From Allium sativum (Eukaryota; Streptophyta; Magnoliopsida; Asparagales; Amaryllidaceae), in assembly GCA_030737875.1 (NCBI GenBank), contig CM060921.1:402048192-402112191 (forward strand): a stretch of 64,000 bases of DNA, given 5' to 3'. The stretch's first letter is position 1, and every line of letters starts with the position of its first letter. The position numbers were made by a program, and so were the translations under genes. Of the stretch, positions 35,820-48,513 are shown piece by piece. The notes under the pieces were generated by a model that saw only the letters and a list, made by a program, of their open reading frames with translations, did no database searches and was not told the DNA's origin.

Positions 35820-38800
35820 TGTAACGGCTGGAATTTTCGACTCCTCGAGAGTCGAAAATTCCGCGACGTTAATGAAAGAATTTAGAAGGTGAGAAAGAAA
35901 AGATAGAACTAATAGAATAGGAGAAGAAGAAGAACATCAGAATCATCAGAGTAACACGAATCTCACAGCGGAACGAATAACATATAATATATAACATAAC
36001 TTTGAAGTAAACAGTTATATATATACAATAGCACTTATCAGAGTACAACACTTACAACACAGCGGAAATAACTATAGCTATAAAATCTTGCAGCCTCCTG
36101 CTCCAAGCTCTCCAAGTATATCTGTAAATCCTGACTACTTGACTGCCCGTACAAATTTAGGCACCCAAGAGTTTAGGGAAAACAACAAAGTAAACTCCGG
36201 GTCAGTCATGGGACTGGTATGAGTAAAATAGTTTAAAACAGGTATAGGATATCTCATAAGACCACGCCGTGAATACAGAACGGGTTTTTCCCTTATGAGT
36301 ATCTGAACAACTTTGACAAGCAATATCATTGTGATATTATAATAATGTCTAAGTACAAATAGGTATCAATCTAGCAGAAACGCTTGCATCTCACGTTCTA
36401 CATACATAGTATAAAATCATAAACCGCAGGGCGCTTATCGGAGAATGGATTCCAACAGACAAGGTATGGGAGCACCTTCTGAATAGTGTACTCTAGAGGT
36501 GATACACTCAGGGTTCAACAAGAACGTCTTGCAACTCGGCCACACATAACCGCTCACTCATTTAGCTTGAGTGTCGCGAATATATTGCCACCACGGTTAT
36601 AGGCCATCAAACCGTCATCCGAAGATACAAAATCAAAAAGAAGTATAAATATGAATATTCTCTAGATCGGTGACAATACACCCTGCTTGGGGATGACCCA
36701 ACTAGCCATGCTGCCTAGCCCAACTTTTGTTACTTCCTGGTGTGAGGCTAGAAGCTACGTCTATCTTCAGAACATCTGATCACCATTCACTTTGAATGCC
36801 ACATCGTCATACCCGCCAAATCACAAATTTACTTATTCAAAAATAACACGGGTATACAGCTAAGAGAAACGAATTCCTCTGCCACCAATCGTGAATACGT
36901 TTGAACAGATCAACTTACGCGATCCATTGGATATACTCTGTCAGACCTTCTTCCATATACGTTGTCCTGGGACTGGACAAACCGAAGGCACTATTCAGTA
37001 TATCCATCTTAGTCACTGTTATCTAAGACTTATACAACAGCCCTTGCACTTTACTCCGTCTTCAATTTATCTTTGGCAGATATTGCTCGCAACGCTTATG
37101 CCAATACATAGTGGTTCTTTGGATTATAATCCAACCGGTCTCTCCATATTAACAACGTTAAAATGGTAAAAACTTTGATAGTCTGTGATTCAACTATCAA
37201 ATGAAAACATGTCGGTGTACAAACAACGATCTTATTTCCAAATGGAAATTCGATCGATCAATCATCATATGTTCATATTTCCTTATTTCATATATTTAGA
37301 AAATATATGTTATTAATCATTGGAAAACATTTCCATAGCTTATTTTCACATCACTATTATTTCGCAACTATCAGTCCCTAACTGTAACTAGTATGAGAAC
37401 AATTCTCTAAGTATCAATCCGGAAGGTCGAAACCAACATCAGATCGTCACTTAGAAAACCGTTCAACTTACCCTCTCCAGTTAATTTCTGAATTTGCTTA
37501 ACTCTATTTCTTAAATTCTTATCATGAAAACATTTCATTTTCTATGTTTAGAAAACATATCTGACTATATTTGGAAAACGTTTCCAAAACTCATTTACGG
37601 ATTTCCACCGAACGTTGTATAAAACGTCGTTACGCTTAATCCATTAATCGCTTATTACTTAACTATATTTAAAATCAACCTTTTCTATCGAACCACAACT
37701 ATTCCTTTGTCAATTTTGAAGTCAATCAAGTTGGGGTATAATTACCTCTCAGACCTTAATTGAACAACGTCCTTTACTGTGAAATTGATGAAGCTCGTCA
37801 CTCACTTTTTCCAATCATCTGTTTACGCAAATTCTCGGATTCAGGTTACGAATCCACTTCTTATATGAAAACGTTTGATTTTAACTATACCTTGATTTAA
37901 AACCCGGAAGGTAAATAGTACTTTCCCGAATTTGATATAATCGAATTCGACGTATAACTCTCTCTCGAGTAATCTCTATTCGATTAACTCTCCCTTTTTA
38001 ATAACTTATATTCGATAAACTCTATTTCGATTAACTCCTATCGAATAACTAATATTCGAATAACTCTTCTTGGTTGGCTCTATTTCATTAACTCTTATCG
38101 AATAACAAATATTCGATTTTCTTAAATGTGTCAATTCTTATCGAATAACTAACATCCGATTTAACTTAAATGGATTTACTCTTATCGAATAACTTAATTC
38201 GATCTAACTCTTCTCGAATAACTACATTCGATTAACTCACATTGAATAACTAATATTCAATTAACTCTTACGTGTTTAACTCTATTCGAATAACTAATTC
38301 GAATAACTCTAATGTGTTTAACTCTATTCGAATAACTAATTCGAATAACTCTAATGTGTTTAACTCTATTCAAATATCTAATTCGAATAACTCTTTTCGA
38401 ATAACTAAATTCGATTAACTCTTTTAACTTTACTCGAATAACTATATTCGATTAACACCTTCTTTCCAATAACTATATTCGATTAACTCTTCGACTAACT
38501 CCTTTGGATTAACCAACTTCGAATAACTCCTTTGGATTAGCTAACTTCGAATAACTCCTTTGGATTAGCTAAGTTCGAATAACTCCTTTGGATTACCTAA
38601 CTTCGAATAACTCCTTTGGATTAGCTAACTTCGAATAACTCCTTTAGATTAACTAACTTCGAATAACTCCTTTGGATTAACTAACTTCGAATAATTCCTT
38701 TGGATTAACTAACTTCGAATAACTCCTTTGGATTAACTAACTTCGAATAACTCCTTTGGATTAACTAACTTCGAATAACTCCTTTGGATTAACTAACTTT

Positions 38801-41800
38801 GAATAACTCCTTTGGATTAACTAACTGCGAATAACTCCTTTGGATTAACTAACTTCGAATAACCAATATTCGATAACTACTCTTCGAATAAATAATATTC
38901 GGTAACTCTTCTCAAATGAATAACATTTGATTTCTCCACTCGAATAAACTATATTCAATTACTCTTCCCTCGAATACACTATATTCGATAACTCTAACTG
39001 GTCAACTCTAACTGGTCAACTCTAACTGGTTAACTCAACTGGTTAACTCGACTGGTTAACTCTAACAGATTAACTCTAACTGGTTAACTCTAACTGGTCA
39101 ACTCAACTGGTTTAACCTAACTGGTTAACTCTAACTGGTTAACTCAACTGGTTAACTCTACTGGTTTAACCTAACTGGTTAACTCGTCTTGATTAACTGA
39201 ACAAATCCACTCAGTTTAACTTAGCTAATTCACGTTGATTAACTCTAACCGATTCACTTAGTTTAACTCAACTAATTCACTTCGATTAACCACTTAGTTA
39301 ACTTAACTAATCCACTTCGATTAACCACGTAGTTTAACTTAACTAATTCACTTCGATTAACCACTTAGTTAACTTAACTAATTCACTTCGATTAACTCGA
39401 CCAATTCACTTGGTTAACTCCTATTTATTTAACAAATAAATATCTCCTTTAGTTTAATTCTATTTATTTAATCTCTAAATAAATATCCTTTATATTTCTT
39501 TTAACGAATATAATTCCTTTATATTTTGATTAACAAATATATCCCCTTATATTCGATTAACATATATATCCCCTTGTATTTGATTTACAAATATAATTCT
39601 TTTATATTTGTTTTACCAACTATATTCCTTTATATTCAGAATCCTTTTTCTTATATATATATATATATATAATCCCTTGATTTTATATAAATAAACTATT
39701 TTCAAAATATACTTTGAAAACCCCTCTCCTACATTCTAGTATTTCTCATGGTATTTAACACACCATATAACAACGATAAATATCGTCCCACCACACAAAA
39801 TCACACAGATTATATACATCACATTATATATCACAATATAAAAATCACAGTAAAATAACTGTTGAGGAATCCTGTTGGATTCCTCCAACCTGTTTCCCTG
39901 CACCACAGATGTTAGACAACACCAGTATAATATTCTGTTAGAACAGAATCAACATATAACTATTTGACGGTTTATATATATATATATATACATATATATA
40001 TAATCTCTACTAACTGACTAGCAGTTCAAGCAAACAATCAACACACAGTCAAACAGACAATATTTTAACAGTTCTAAGAATACAACGTGAAAATAAAACT
40101 GTTTAGAGTTTTTGAGATTTACTCACATTGGCGCGTTAATCGTTAAATAACGGTTTAACGGTACATCATCCCAGCCATCTGTTTTATCATGAATTTCAAA
40201 CGAACTTCCCATGACCGTAGACAAGCTTTATCGTGTGCTCTGCATTCATATGATCCCAACGTGGCGAGCGATGTCCCGTTCTCGGCCCATGTTAGTTAAA
40301 ACCCGCACCATTATGTCTTCTTCCCCAACTTCAACCTGCTCCTCGTTTATTCCCATAGCCGACAACTTCTACTCCATCACGCCTTAAGTCCACCCCTCCT
40401 GTAAACTCGCTTCACCAACTAACCCACCTTTCTTGCTTCCATCTCAACAGTTCATCCTCACAAAATTATGGGAAACAACTATCAGAAGAACACCTACATA
40501 AAGAAAACAATACTTCCAGTAACCATAAAACTGACTTCCTCTCTATTTCACAACTTCCTCAATCAAACATTATCATCCTTGACCATCTCCCTTTTTCCGC
40601 GTTAGTTCCTCCCTTCAAATGTTTAAAGACAACAACTGTTAATCCTCTTCATTAGTAAATTACCCTTGAATACCTTAATTAACCTTACAGAGTAAATCCA
40701 TGTTTTAAAAACAGCTGACCCTTCTTCTTCAATATACAGTCCGACCCCTCAATGCCATCCTCCGCCTCACATCCCTCTTTCCACGGTCCATCGTCCACAC
40801 CATGAGCAACGCTGACCACTCCAGCAGCTCATCCCGTACACGACTACACCCTCGAGCTGGAGTTTGAACTCCTCAATCAAAACGCGACAGTAAGCTCTTC
40901 AACACTAAGCGGACTTGGCCAGAACCCGCGCTTTGCAATGCTAGACACCACGCCGACCTTAGATGATCCCTTGACATCACGCAGTCATGCTCCTCCTCAA
41001 CCCTAGGTCACCGTGTAAAAACACAGCAGGTGAGGAATGCGTCGAACCCTTTGAAGTTGAGACCAGATTGGAGTTCGAACTTCGTGGAGGCTACGAACCA
41101 TAAAGGGTTCGATTTCGTCAAGTTTTTGAATTACCGTGATTTTCTGAAACTCTCGTTTTAAATTTGGGGGTGGCGGCTGAGAACAAGGTTCAGGAAAACG
41201 AAATGGGTCTTGAGGGTTTGTAAAAGGGAATACTTATATAGGGTCAGTCTTTTTCGTTCATTGTGTGAACATGGATTTTCCACGGTTTCGGCTATGAAGG
41301 TGGAGGCGTGACATTTTACTGACCACCCACTTTGCTTAGCTGTTATGGTGAAAGAATTGTCCACGTTTTGACCTTTGTTTGTTTTGTGGCGGTATCCAGT
41401 GGTAGAAATATAGCATGCGTGTCCTGGTTTTACCGTACACGTTTTAGTTTTGGAAATGTTTGGTAGTGTATGTGGTCTTGTTTTAAGTTTACACAATTCT
41501 GGTACTCCGTTACACAAAATTTATACGATTGTACGGACTGCTATAGACAGAGTTGAACATACCGTTGTGACGACCAACGTACCACGATTGTGAAGATATA
41601 TTAATACCGGTAGATTAACTCATATTGTGAAACCTCAAAATGTTGATTACAGGGTGCAAAATACTCCAAATAAAAAGTTGCTTATTTAATTAAATAAAAA
41701 TTACCATAAATTTCTAAAAATTAAATTATCACTACGTCTCAAAAGAACCTTGTCTAAATTCAAACCCGATCTCTAGTTATATCAAATAAACCGTTACGGT

Positions 41801-42134
41801 CGATAAACGATTTTATAGCGACTATTTTAAAATTTGATTTGGACATATATCAAAATCTACACGACAAAATCCCGATTTTTCTCTTCCACTAGAAAGATAT
41901 ACTCCACCAGCTCCACACGTTTCTTGTTTCACTGAAATCCGGCTTATAACGAATCCTGTACATTCAGTTGAAGTTCAACTCGCCAAATAACGAACTACCG
42001 CATCGTTACAGGCTTGATTATAATTATTATTATAATTTATACGTTCAACTATCGTTTGTTTAATATATTCGTTAATTAAATAATTAAATAATTAAATAAC
42101 TAAATTATAACACCTTACAAAACGCGCCATTACA
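35820..42134 (-). repeat. 5' LTR of element D (6315 bp)
   Basis: It is a near-identical direct repeat of 28159-34435. It has TATA at 41240-41234 (minus), donor intron G at 40126, a 13-unit minisatellite at 38497-38860, hairpin I at 36203-36216 and the terminal hairpin at 35830-35862. Confidence 0.95.
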
Positions 42135-43531
42135 TAGCAAGTTTAAAAGGGACATGATTTTATTTTTATTTATTTGATGACTTAATTTATTGATTTGATG
42201 TTAATCTTATGACTAAATTTGGAAGAGCTTGTCCTTGAGGATGAAAAAGTAATGAAGTTTGTCCTTACCGGTATTTTCCTATTAAAACTATATATAATAA
42301 AATATAATAACCTTAAAATATAAATATAAGAAATATTGCAGTATTAAATCAAAGTTATAAAGTCTAAATTCTAAATTTAATGTATAAGTAAAATCATAAA
42401 GTAAAGTATTATATTGAAATCAAGTACAAGTATAAAAACCAAAGTATAATAAAAATCAAAGTATCAGTATAACTAGAATGTAAATGTAAAAGCCAAAGTA
42501 AATATTATGAAATCAAAGTATTCATATAAAAACCAATATACCAAAAATGTCATATTTTTGAAAAGTATAAATATTAAAATTAAAGTATAATATCAACGAA
42601 TTTGAAACCAAAATATAAGTATAAAAATTGAAATCTAAAAAAATAAGTGTGAAATATTTCAAAGTAAAGTTAAAACCAATCATTTCTTTTTGAAAATTTA
42701 TTTTGAAAACTAGAAATGTTGTAAAACAAATTTGATTACTTATGAAAATAAATTTTGGGAACAGGAATATTCTGAAAGATCATTTTGTAAAATGGATGGA
42801 GACCAAATAAGTGCAACATAAGTTTTAACATAAAATCTAAGACTCGATAATATCTTAAAGTCTAGAACTCTTCATTACTCATTAGTCGTCATTCTCTGAC
42901 CCTTGAATCATCCATCTGAACTTTCAATCTTGATACTGTGTCTTCATTATCAATATCCTAGGTAACATTCTTCACTATATACAATATATGTTTAGATAAT
43001 AATTAGTATATGTATAAGTACTAAAAATACATACCTAATGTTGTTATCGTAAATACCAACCAAGGTACTACAAATCTCCCATTTATTGATGATGGAAATC
43101 ATTTTATAAAATATCCTCTTAACTCCCCTTAATTCTAGACCTTCCTCTTAATCTGCACTCCCCTCAATTTATGCATATTTTATATTTTCTATCCCTTTGT
43201 CATCAAAAACTTATTCACCAAAACTTTTATCTATCTTAAGTATCAATTGTCCTAGTTATTTGCTAACTATTTCTAATCCTAACTGTAACACTGACTCGAA
43301 ACTAACTCACTTACCGACTCAAATACTGAATTAGTTTTTGACTTAACGTTGACTTTACTCAATTTTTAACTAATAATTTCTAATCCTAAACTATTATACA
43401 TATAAAACTCTTCTTAACTCAATACTATAGACTAATCATGAAAGGATAACCATGCAAATGGAATATAAACATAAGAATTATATAGTGATAAAGTAATAAA
43501 ACACATACAATCAAACTCTTCTTAACTCAAT
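42135..43531. other. Unassigned AT-rich sequence between D and G
   Basis: It continues the sequence left of D after the target duplication. Positions 42290-42650 are rich in short AAAGTATAA and AAACCAAAGTA repeats. A 22-bp string occurs at 43405-43426 and again at 43513-43534, the second copy overlapping the start of the G LTR match. No gene. Confidence 0.5.
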
Positions 43532-44902
43532 ACTTCCATTTGATTCGGATGATAGTTTACCTTTCCGTAGAGTGGTCAGATTAATCAAACGGACTTACCA
43601 TTGGGATATATGGCTAACATAAGGTTTGGAAGGTGAAAAAACTGCTTAAGCGGGCTTAATAGGGTAATTAGTTGATGGGCCCATAACCCATTTCGGGATT
43701 AGAGTTATGGGGAGGTTGAAATGAGTTAGGAAACCATTTCATTTCATTTTCTCAGCCGCCACTTTCATTTCTTCAAACCTAGTAATGGCCTCCACCTTCT
43801 AAAGTACCTCCTAATCACTTTCTAATCCAATATTAAGCTAATCAACATCAAATCAAGGAAAATAAACATCAAATTGGAGGTAGAGCTGCTGTGTTACATT
43901 GGGATCTACGGAAAATCAGTTAGAGTTTTAGATCCGAAATGTATTTGTGGCTAAGGTGAGTGATTAGCATGTTTTTACACTAATTACGGCTAATTAGGGG
44001 TGATTAGTGATAATTAGTGAAATTATAACGTAGAAAAATATGGAAAAATATGTAAAAATTATAAAATATTATTTTATGTCACTGATATAAATTTGGGTTA
44101 ATTTGGATTAAGTTTGCTAGTCGTATGGTTAAACATGATTAAGGGGATTAAGGGGAAAACTATGATTTTGGGTAAGTTTGATCCTAAATAACACACATGA
44201 TTGATGTTTTGGTGTTCTTTATTGATTGCACATATTACTATTACTATTTGGTATGCTTTGAGATTGTATATGAATGTTAGAATGGTCGAAAATGCCATCG
44301 TATGGTGTAAACACTTGCTTGAAGGAAGTGCAGGAAATGCGATCGGATCAGGTCCCTGAACCCACTCGTGGAGCACCTCACGAACCGCACCACCTCTTCT
44401 GAACTGACTGCTCGCAATAGAGACCCCCGAACCGAGATGCTTCTGCTTGAGCACCATGAGCGGACTATCACGAACCGAGAAGCCCGACCCGAACCAGTGT
44501 GGCACCACGACCCAGACTAGAGTATCACGATCCGACCCGGAGGAGTTGCCATGCACGAACCGATCTTAAGCATGCAATCATGACTTGACCCGGATGTGCA
44601 TCACGAACCGAACCGAGGCTCACTCGAACTGAATGGAGACCGAACCAGAGAAGACCAGAACTCAAGATGCAAAGGAAGTCCTAGTGGGAAGTTGTTACTC
44701 AGGATCCAGATAGGATTAGATCGGGTCCTCGAACCTGCTCGTGAAGCACCTCACGATCCTCCCCACCTCCTCCGAACCGACCTTCTTGTATCAGAGACCG
44801 CCGAACTGAGCCTCTTTTGCTTGAGCACCACGAGTGGACTGTCACGAACCGAGAAGCCCGACCCGAACCAGTGTGGCACCATGACCCGGACTGGAGCATC
44901 AC
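43532..44902 (+). repeat. 5' LTR of element G, segment 1
   Basis: It contains a splice donor TAAG|GTGAGTG (intron G at 43956) identical in core to that of E. From 44344 a CpG-rich block built on CCGAACC and CCGACCC steps is doubled in tandem (period about 374 bp: 44344 to 44718). The second copy is interrupted by solo LTR F and continues at 57845. Confidence 0.82.
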
Positions 44903-45805
44903 TGTAACACCCCGTATTTTCAGTTAACATCAAAGTAACGAATCAAAGAATAATTAATTTCAAATTTGATAATTAAGGGAAACGGGTTGCGTCATTGCGT
45001 TCGTCTCGGAATTCTACTTGAGATAGAGTCCGACTTTGCATAAAACGGACATCGTGTGAAGGAGATATGGATGAACGAAGTTGGGCAAGAAAACCGGAAG
45101 TCGACCAGAATAAACTGGCGCACTTCACTAGTGCGCTAGTACAAAAATGCACTGGTGCACCTGCCAAGTGTGCCCAGGCCGGGCTAACAACCTACAGAGG
45201 TTTCTGGTGTGTTCTGATCTGGACAGTGAGTCATTGCTGAGTCCTTTTTGACTCCTTGCTGAGTCATTAGGTTGAGGTGTTATCCTATCTTGACTGGATG
45301 GCCTTGATCGCTTCTAGGGTTAATCCGACGGCTATAAATTAATTAAAACTCTATATAAGCAACCTAATTCTCAACCTAAAATCACGCTAATTCATTCCTA
45401 GAGCCTCCATGTTGTCAATGGTGAACCTAGAATAGCCGTCAGCCCTTTTCAACTCAGAAACAAGATAAAAGCTACCTCAAAACAAAATCTAATCTAATTC
45501 AACTAAGAGAATTCAACGACCTACATCAAAGGAGAGCAACTCAATTTCAAAATATAGATCCCAGAACTCAAGAATTCCTTTTTGTTTGTAAGTATAGTTA
45601 CCTTTCAGATGTACATAAATTAAAGACGTGATGTATACTGAATTGGAAAATATAATTTGAACCAAGTGGTATGTGATTGATGATGCGAATTAATGTCTAA
45701 TTCTTGCGATAATTTGGTCATGTATGTCTTGGGATGATTGTGGTTTATTTGAACTTATTGTATCATGTGGAAATTGGTGATAAACTTATTATGATTTATG
45801 GAACG
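44903..45805 (+). repeat. Solo LTR F, segment 1
   Basis: It starts TGTAACACCCCGTA. U3 has inverted repeats GCGCACT...AGTGCGC (45118-45137) and TGCACTGGTGCA, then TATATAA (45352-45358) and a donor TTT|GTAAGTATAG (intron G at 45588). The left flank ATCAC (44898-44902) pairs with ATCAT (57840-57844) as target duplication. F is about 3.09 kb once E is removed. Confidence 0.88.
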
Positions 45806-48354
45806 TGTGACGGCCCGCCTCGCACCAGCCTGCATTTCCTCCAAAAGTGCGCTGTACACATGCCCGACTAGCACAAGACGGTCGTCAGAAGAAAGGAAAG
45901 AAGGGAATGAACTAATCAAAGAACCTGTAGAATGTCTCACAGCGCATGGAACAAAATATAATAATAACATACTTGGCATAAAACAGGCGAGACAGTGCAT
46001 AAGCTGATAACTAAAACCAACATCAATCTCAAAGCAGCGGAAATCCAAATACAGCTTATTACAATTTTTTCCAAATTTACTGTCTCTAAACAATAGAAAG
46101 CTAAAGTAGAAGATACACCAACAATGCCCAAGCAGTGATCTTCAACAACACAGGGAGAATATTATGTATATAGTACGTGGAAGCCTCCTGCTCGTCTCCG
46201 GATCATCTACCCGTGCATCACCAGCTAACCTGTCTCTAGTCTGCTCGTGTGAGCACCCAGAGTAATAAGAAGAGACATAAAACTCTGGGTCAGACATAAA
46301 GCCTGGTATGAGCGATAAGCATCTAAACAGAGAAATAACAGGTATACTAAACCATACCTGAACCTGGACCTGCAACCAAAGAGTTAGTACCACATACCGT
46401 ACAATACTCCAAGGTGCCATAATAAATAGTATAAGAATACGGGGGTGGGGTGTGCATGTCACAACGATAGCAAACAAATCATCCATAGCAACCATCCTCG
46501 CATCTCTCACTCAGTGCGTAAAGCGTACGTCATCTACCACTTTGAAACACTAGACAAACTGAGGCAACGACGAATCCCGACTTGTAGAAACCCTGCTATG
46601 ACCAAGCCAAACACTTGGAGTCATGACCAAACATTTCAATGACCCACTTCATTGGTCGTAGCCCTTGGTTCTACCAATGCCATAATGGCCCTGAATCCGC
46701 CTTCGTACCTCCTACCATAGTGGTCCAAAGCTATAGGTGTCGATAACTCCTTAGCACGCGTCCCGCAGCAAAGCCCAACCATGAAGTGAACTCGTTGATT
46801 CCCATCTGAATCTTAAGCTCTAACTTCTCATTTGGACCTCCTTTGCATCTCGGGTTTGGTCGAATTGGAGTGGGTCTTCAGAAGAGTTGTCGTACATTAA
46901 CAGTCCTAGAGTTCTGTTCGGTTCGGTAGTCATCACCATCACCGGGTCGGGTCGGTGTCTCCCTCCGGGTCGGGTCGGTTCAGTGACTCTCCCCCTTCAG
47001 TTCGGTTCGGCAATCATTGCCCTCGTCTGTTCGGTTCGGGTTTCTTCACTCCGGGTCGGGTCGGGTTGCTATCCTCCTTCCAGTTCATGCTCCTTCTTCG
47101 ATCAGCTCCCTCGTTTCTTCTACTCCGATCCGATCACTTCGCTTTACTTCAGTCCGATCCACTCCGCTCCCTAGCCTACTCCGATCCGATCCCCTTGTCC
47201 ACTCCAACTCTAAGTAAACAGCCTTCCTTTTTGCCAAGTCTTCTATGTGCCAAACTCCAGTTCGGGTCGGGTTTCTCGCCCAGTTCACATATCCGATCCG
47301 AGCCCCTACTCCGATCCGATCCGGTTCGGAACATGCACTTTTCTGCAACTTTTCCAGCAACTTGTTTACGCCGTTCGACGACGTTTTTGACAAATCTAAC
47401 TATTCTAATCAATCACAATTCATGTCAAATAGTCATAGCAACATGTAAGAACAACCACAAACACCTAACAATAATTCAAATGAACCAAAATGGATCAAAA
47501 GTGGCTAAAACCTCACATTTTCCTATAATCCTTCTTAATCATGTTTAAGCATACGATTAGCAAAACACATCGAAATTAACCCAAATTTCTAACAGAGCCT
47601 TAAAACATTATTTTAGAATTTTAAGAATTTTTCCAGAATTTATTTACGTATAAATTCGCTAATCTTCACTAATTACCCCTAATCACCGTAATTAGTGCAA
47701 AAACTATGCAAATCACTCACCTTGGCCACAAATGAAATTCTCAGAACTGAAACTCCTCTGATTTGGGGTGGATACTGATGTCTAACAGCGGCTCCAACCT
47801 TGCTTTGGTGCTTTTCTCCTTAATTTGGTGTTGCTAAGCCTAATCTTCAATTAGAGAGTGATTTGGGGTGTTTTAGATGTAGGAAGCCATTACTAAGGTC
47901 TTCAAGGAGGTTTGTGGCGGCTCAAAACTGAAATGAAAGTGATAACCTAACCCTAATCAGACCTCCTAACCCTCTAAACCCGAAATTCCCCTTGGGCCTA
48001 GCTGCTAATCACCCGTTTAAGCCCAACTAAGCTGTCTTTCACCATCTGAAACTTGTTTCAGCCATATCTCCCAAACGGTAAGTCCGTTTGGCTAATGTGA
48101 CCACTCTACGGAAAGAGAAACCATCATCCGAAGCCAATGGAAGTGGTTTCAGGTCAAAATTCCTTTCCAGTCAAAAGTTATGGCCAAAACAGTGCCAACT
48201 AGGGGTAAAATGGTCATTTAAAAATCGGGAAAAATCATGAACATGGGAAATGACCCCAATAGTCGTCTCCCAAAGTTACATGACCATACGACTTCGTATG
48301 TGAAAGAAATAAATATTCTACGATCCTATGGTGCGTAGAATGCGGGTCGTTACA
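45806..48354 (-). repeat. 3' LTR of element E
   Basis: The plus-strand start is TGTGACGGCCCGC and the end GCGGGTCGTTACA, a 13-bp imperfect terminal inverted repeat. Inside lie CAGCGGAAA (46035-46043), hairpin II TGCTC-GTGT-GAGCA (46242-46255), hairpin I (46291-46305), a CpG-rich field of GGTTCGG and CGGGTCGGGT steps (46913-47330), a splice donor (ACTCAC on plus, 47715-47720) and a hairpin ATTCTACG...CGTAGAAT (48315-48341) near the U3 start. Confidence 0.96.
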
Positions 48355-48389
48355 CTCTCCCCCCCTTAAGAAATTTCGTCCCCGAAATT
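48355..48389 (-). promoter_or_regulatory. PPT and pre-PPT hairpin of element E
   Basis: The minus strand has AATTTCG-GGGA-CGAAATT (48372-48389), then CTTAAGGGGGGGAGAG touching the LTR. Confidence 0.9.
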
Positions 48390-48513
48390 CCTTAACCCAA
48401 AACATACAAAGGATCCCGCATGCCTAACAACCACATATAACAAAAATCAAACATGCAAAACAAGCAAACAAGCCTATCCTAGCATGCGGAAAAACTAAAT
48501 CGAAGTCAAAATC

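Larger units (their letters stand above)
28159..42134 (-). mobile_element. Element D: giant-LTR, coding-less retrotransposon, recent
   Basis: Two LTRs of 6277 and 6315 bp surround 1384 bp of non-coding DNA, so 90% of the element is LTR. The copies differ mainly by one 28-bp minisatellite unit, TA-microsatellite length and scattered substitutions (well under 1% by reading). PBS and PPT sit exactly at the LTR borders. Flanks share TAGC (28155-28158, 42135-42138), or ATAGC if the terminal LTR A is counted. It is related to element C by leader and interior blocks. It has the LARD plan, but with a much smaller interior than the described type. Confidence 0.95.

Noticed and set aside
46955..47548. 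197-codon plus-strand frame, repeated at 54244-54837
   Set aside because: It is antisense to the element, made of the CpG-rich repeat steps (Ser/Arg/Pro-rich), and present twice only through the LTR duplication.
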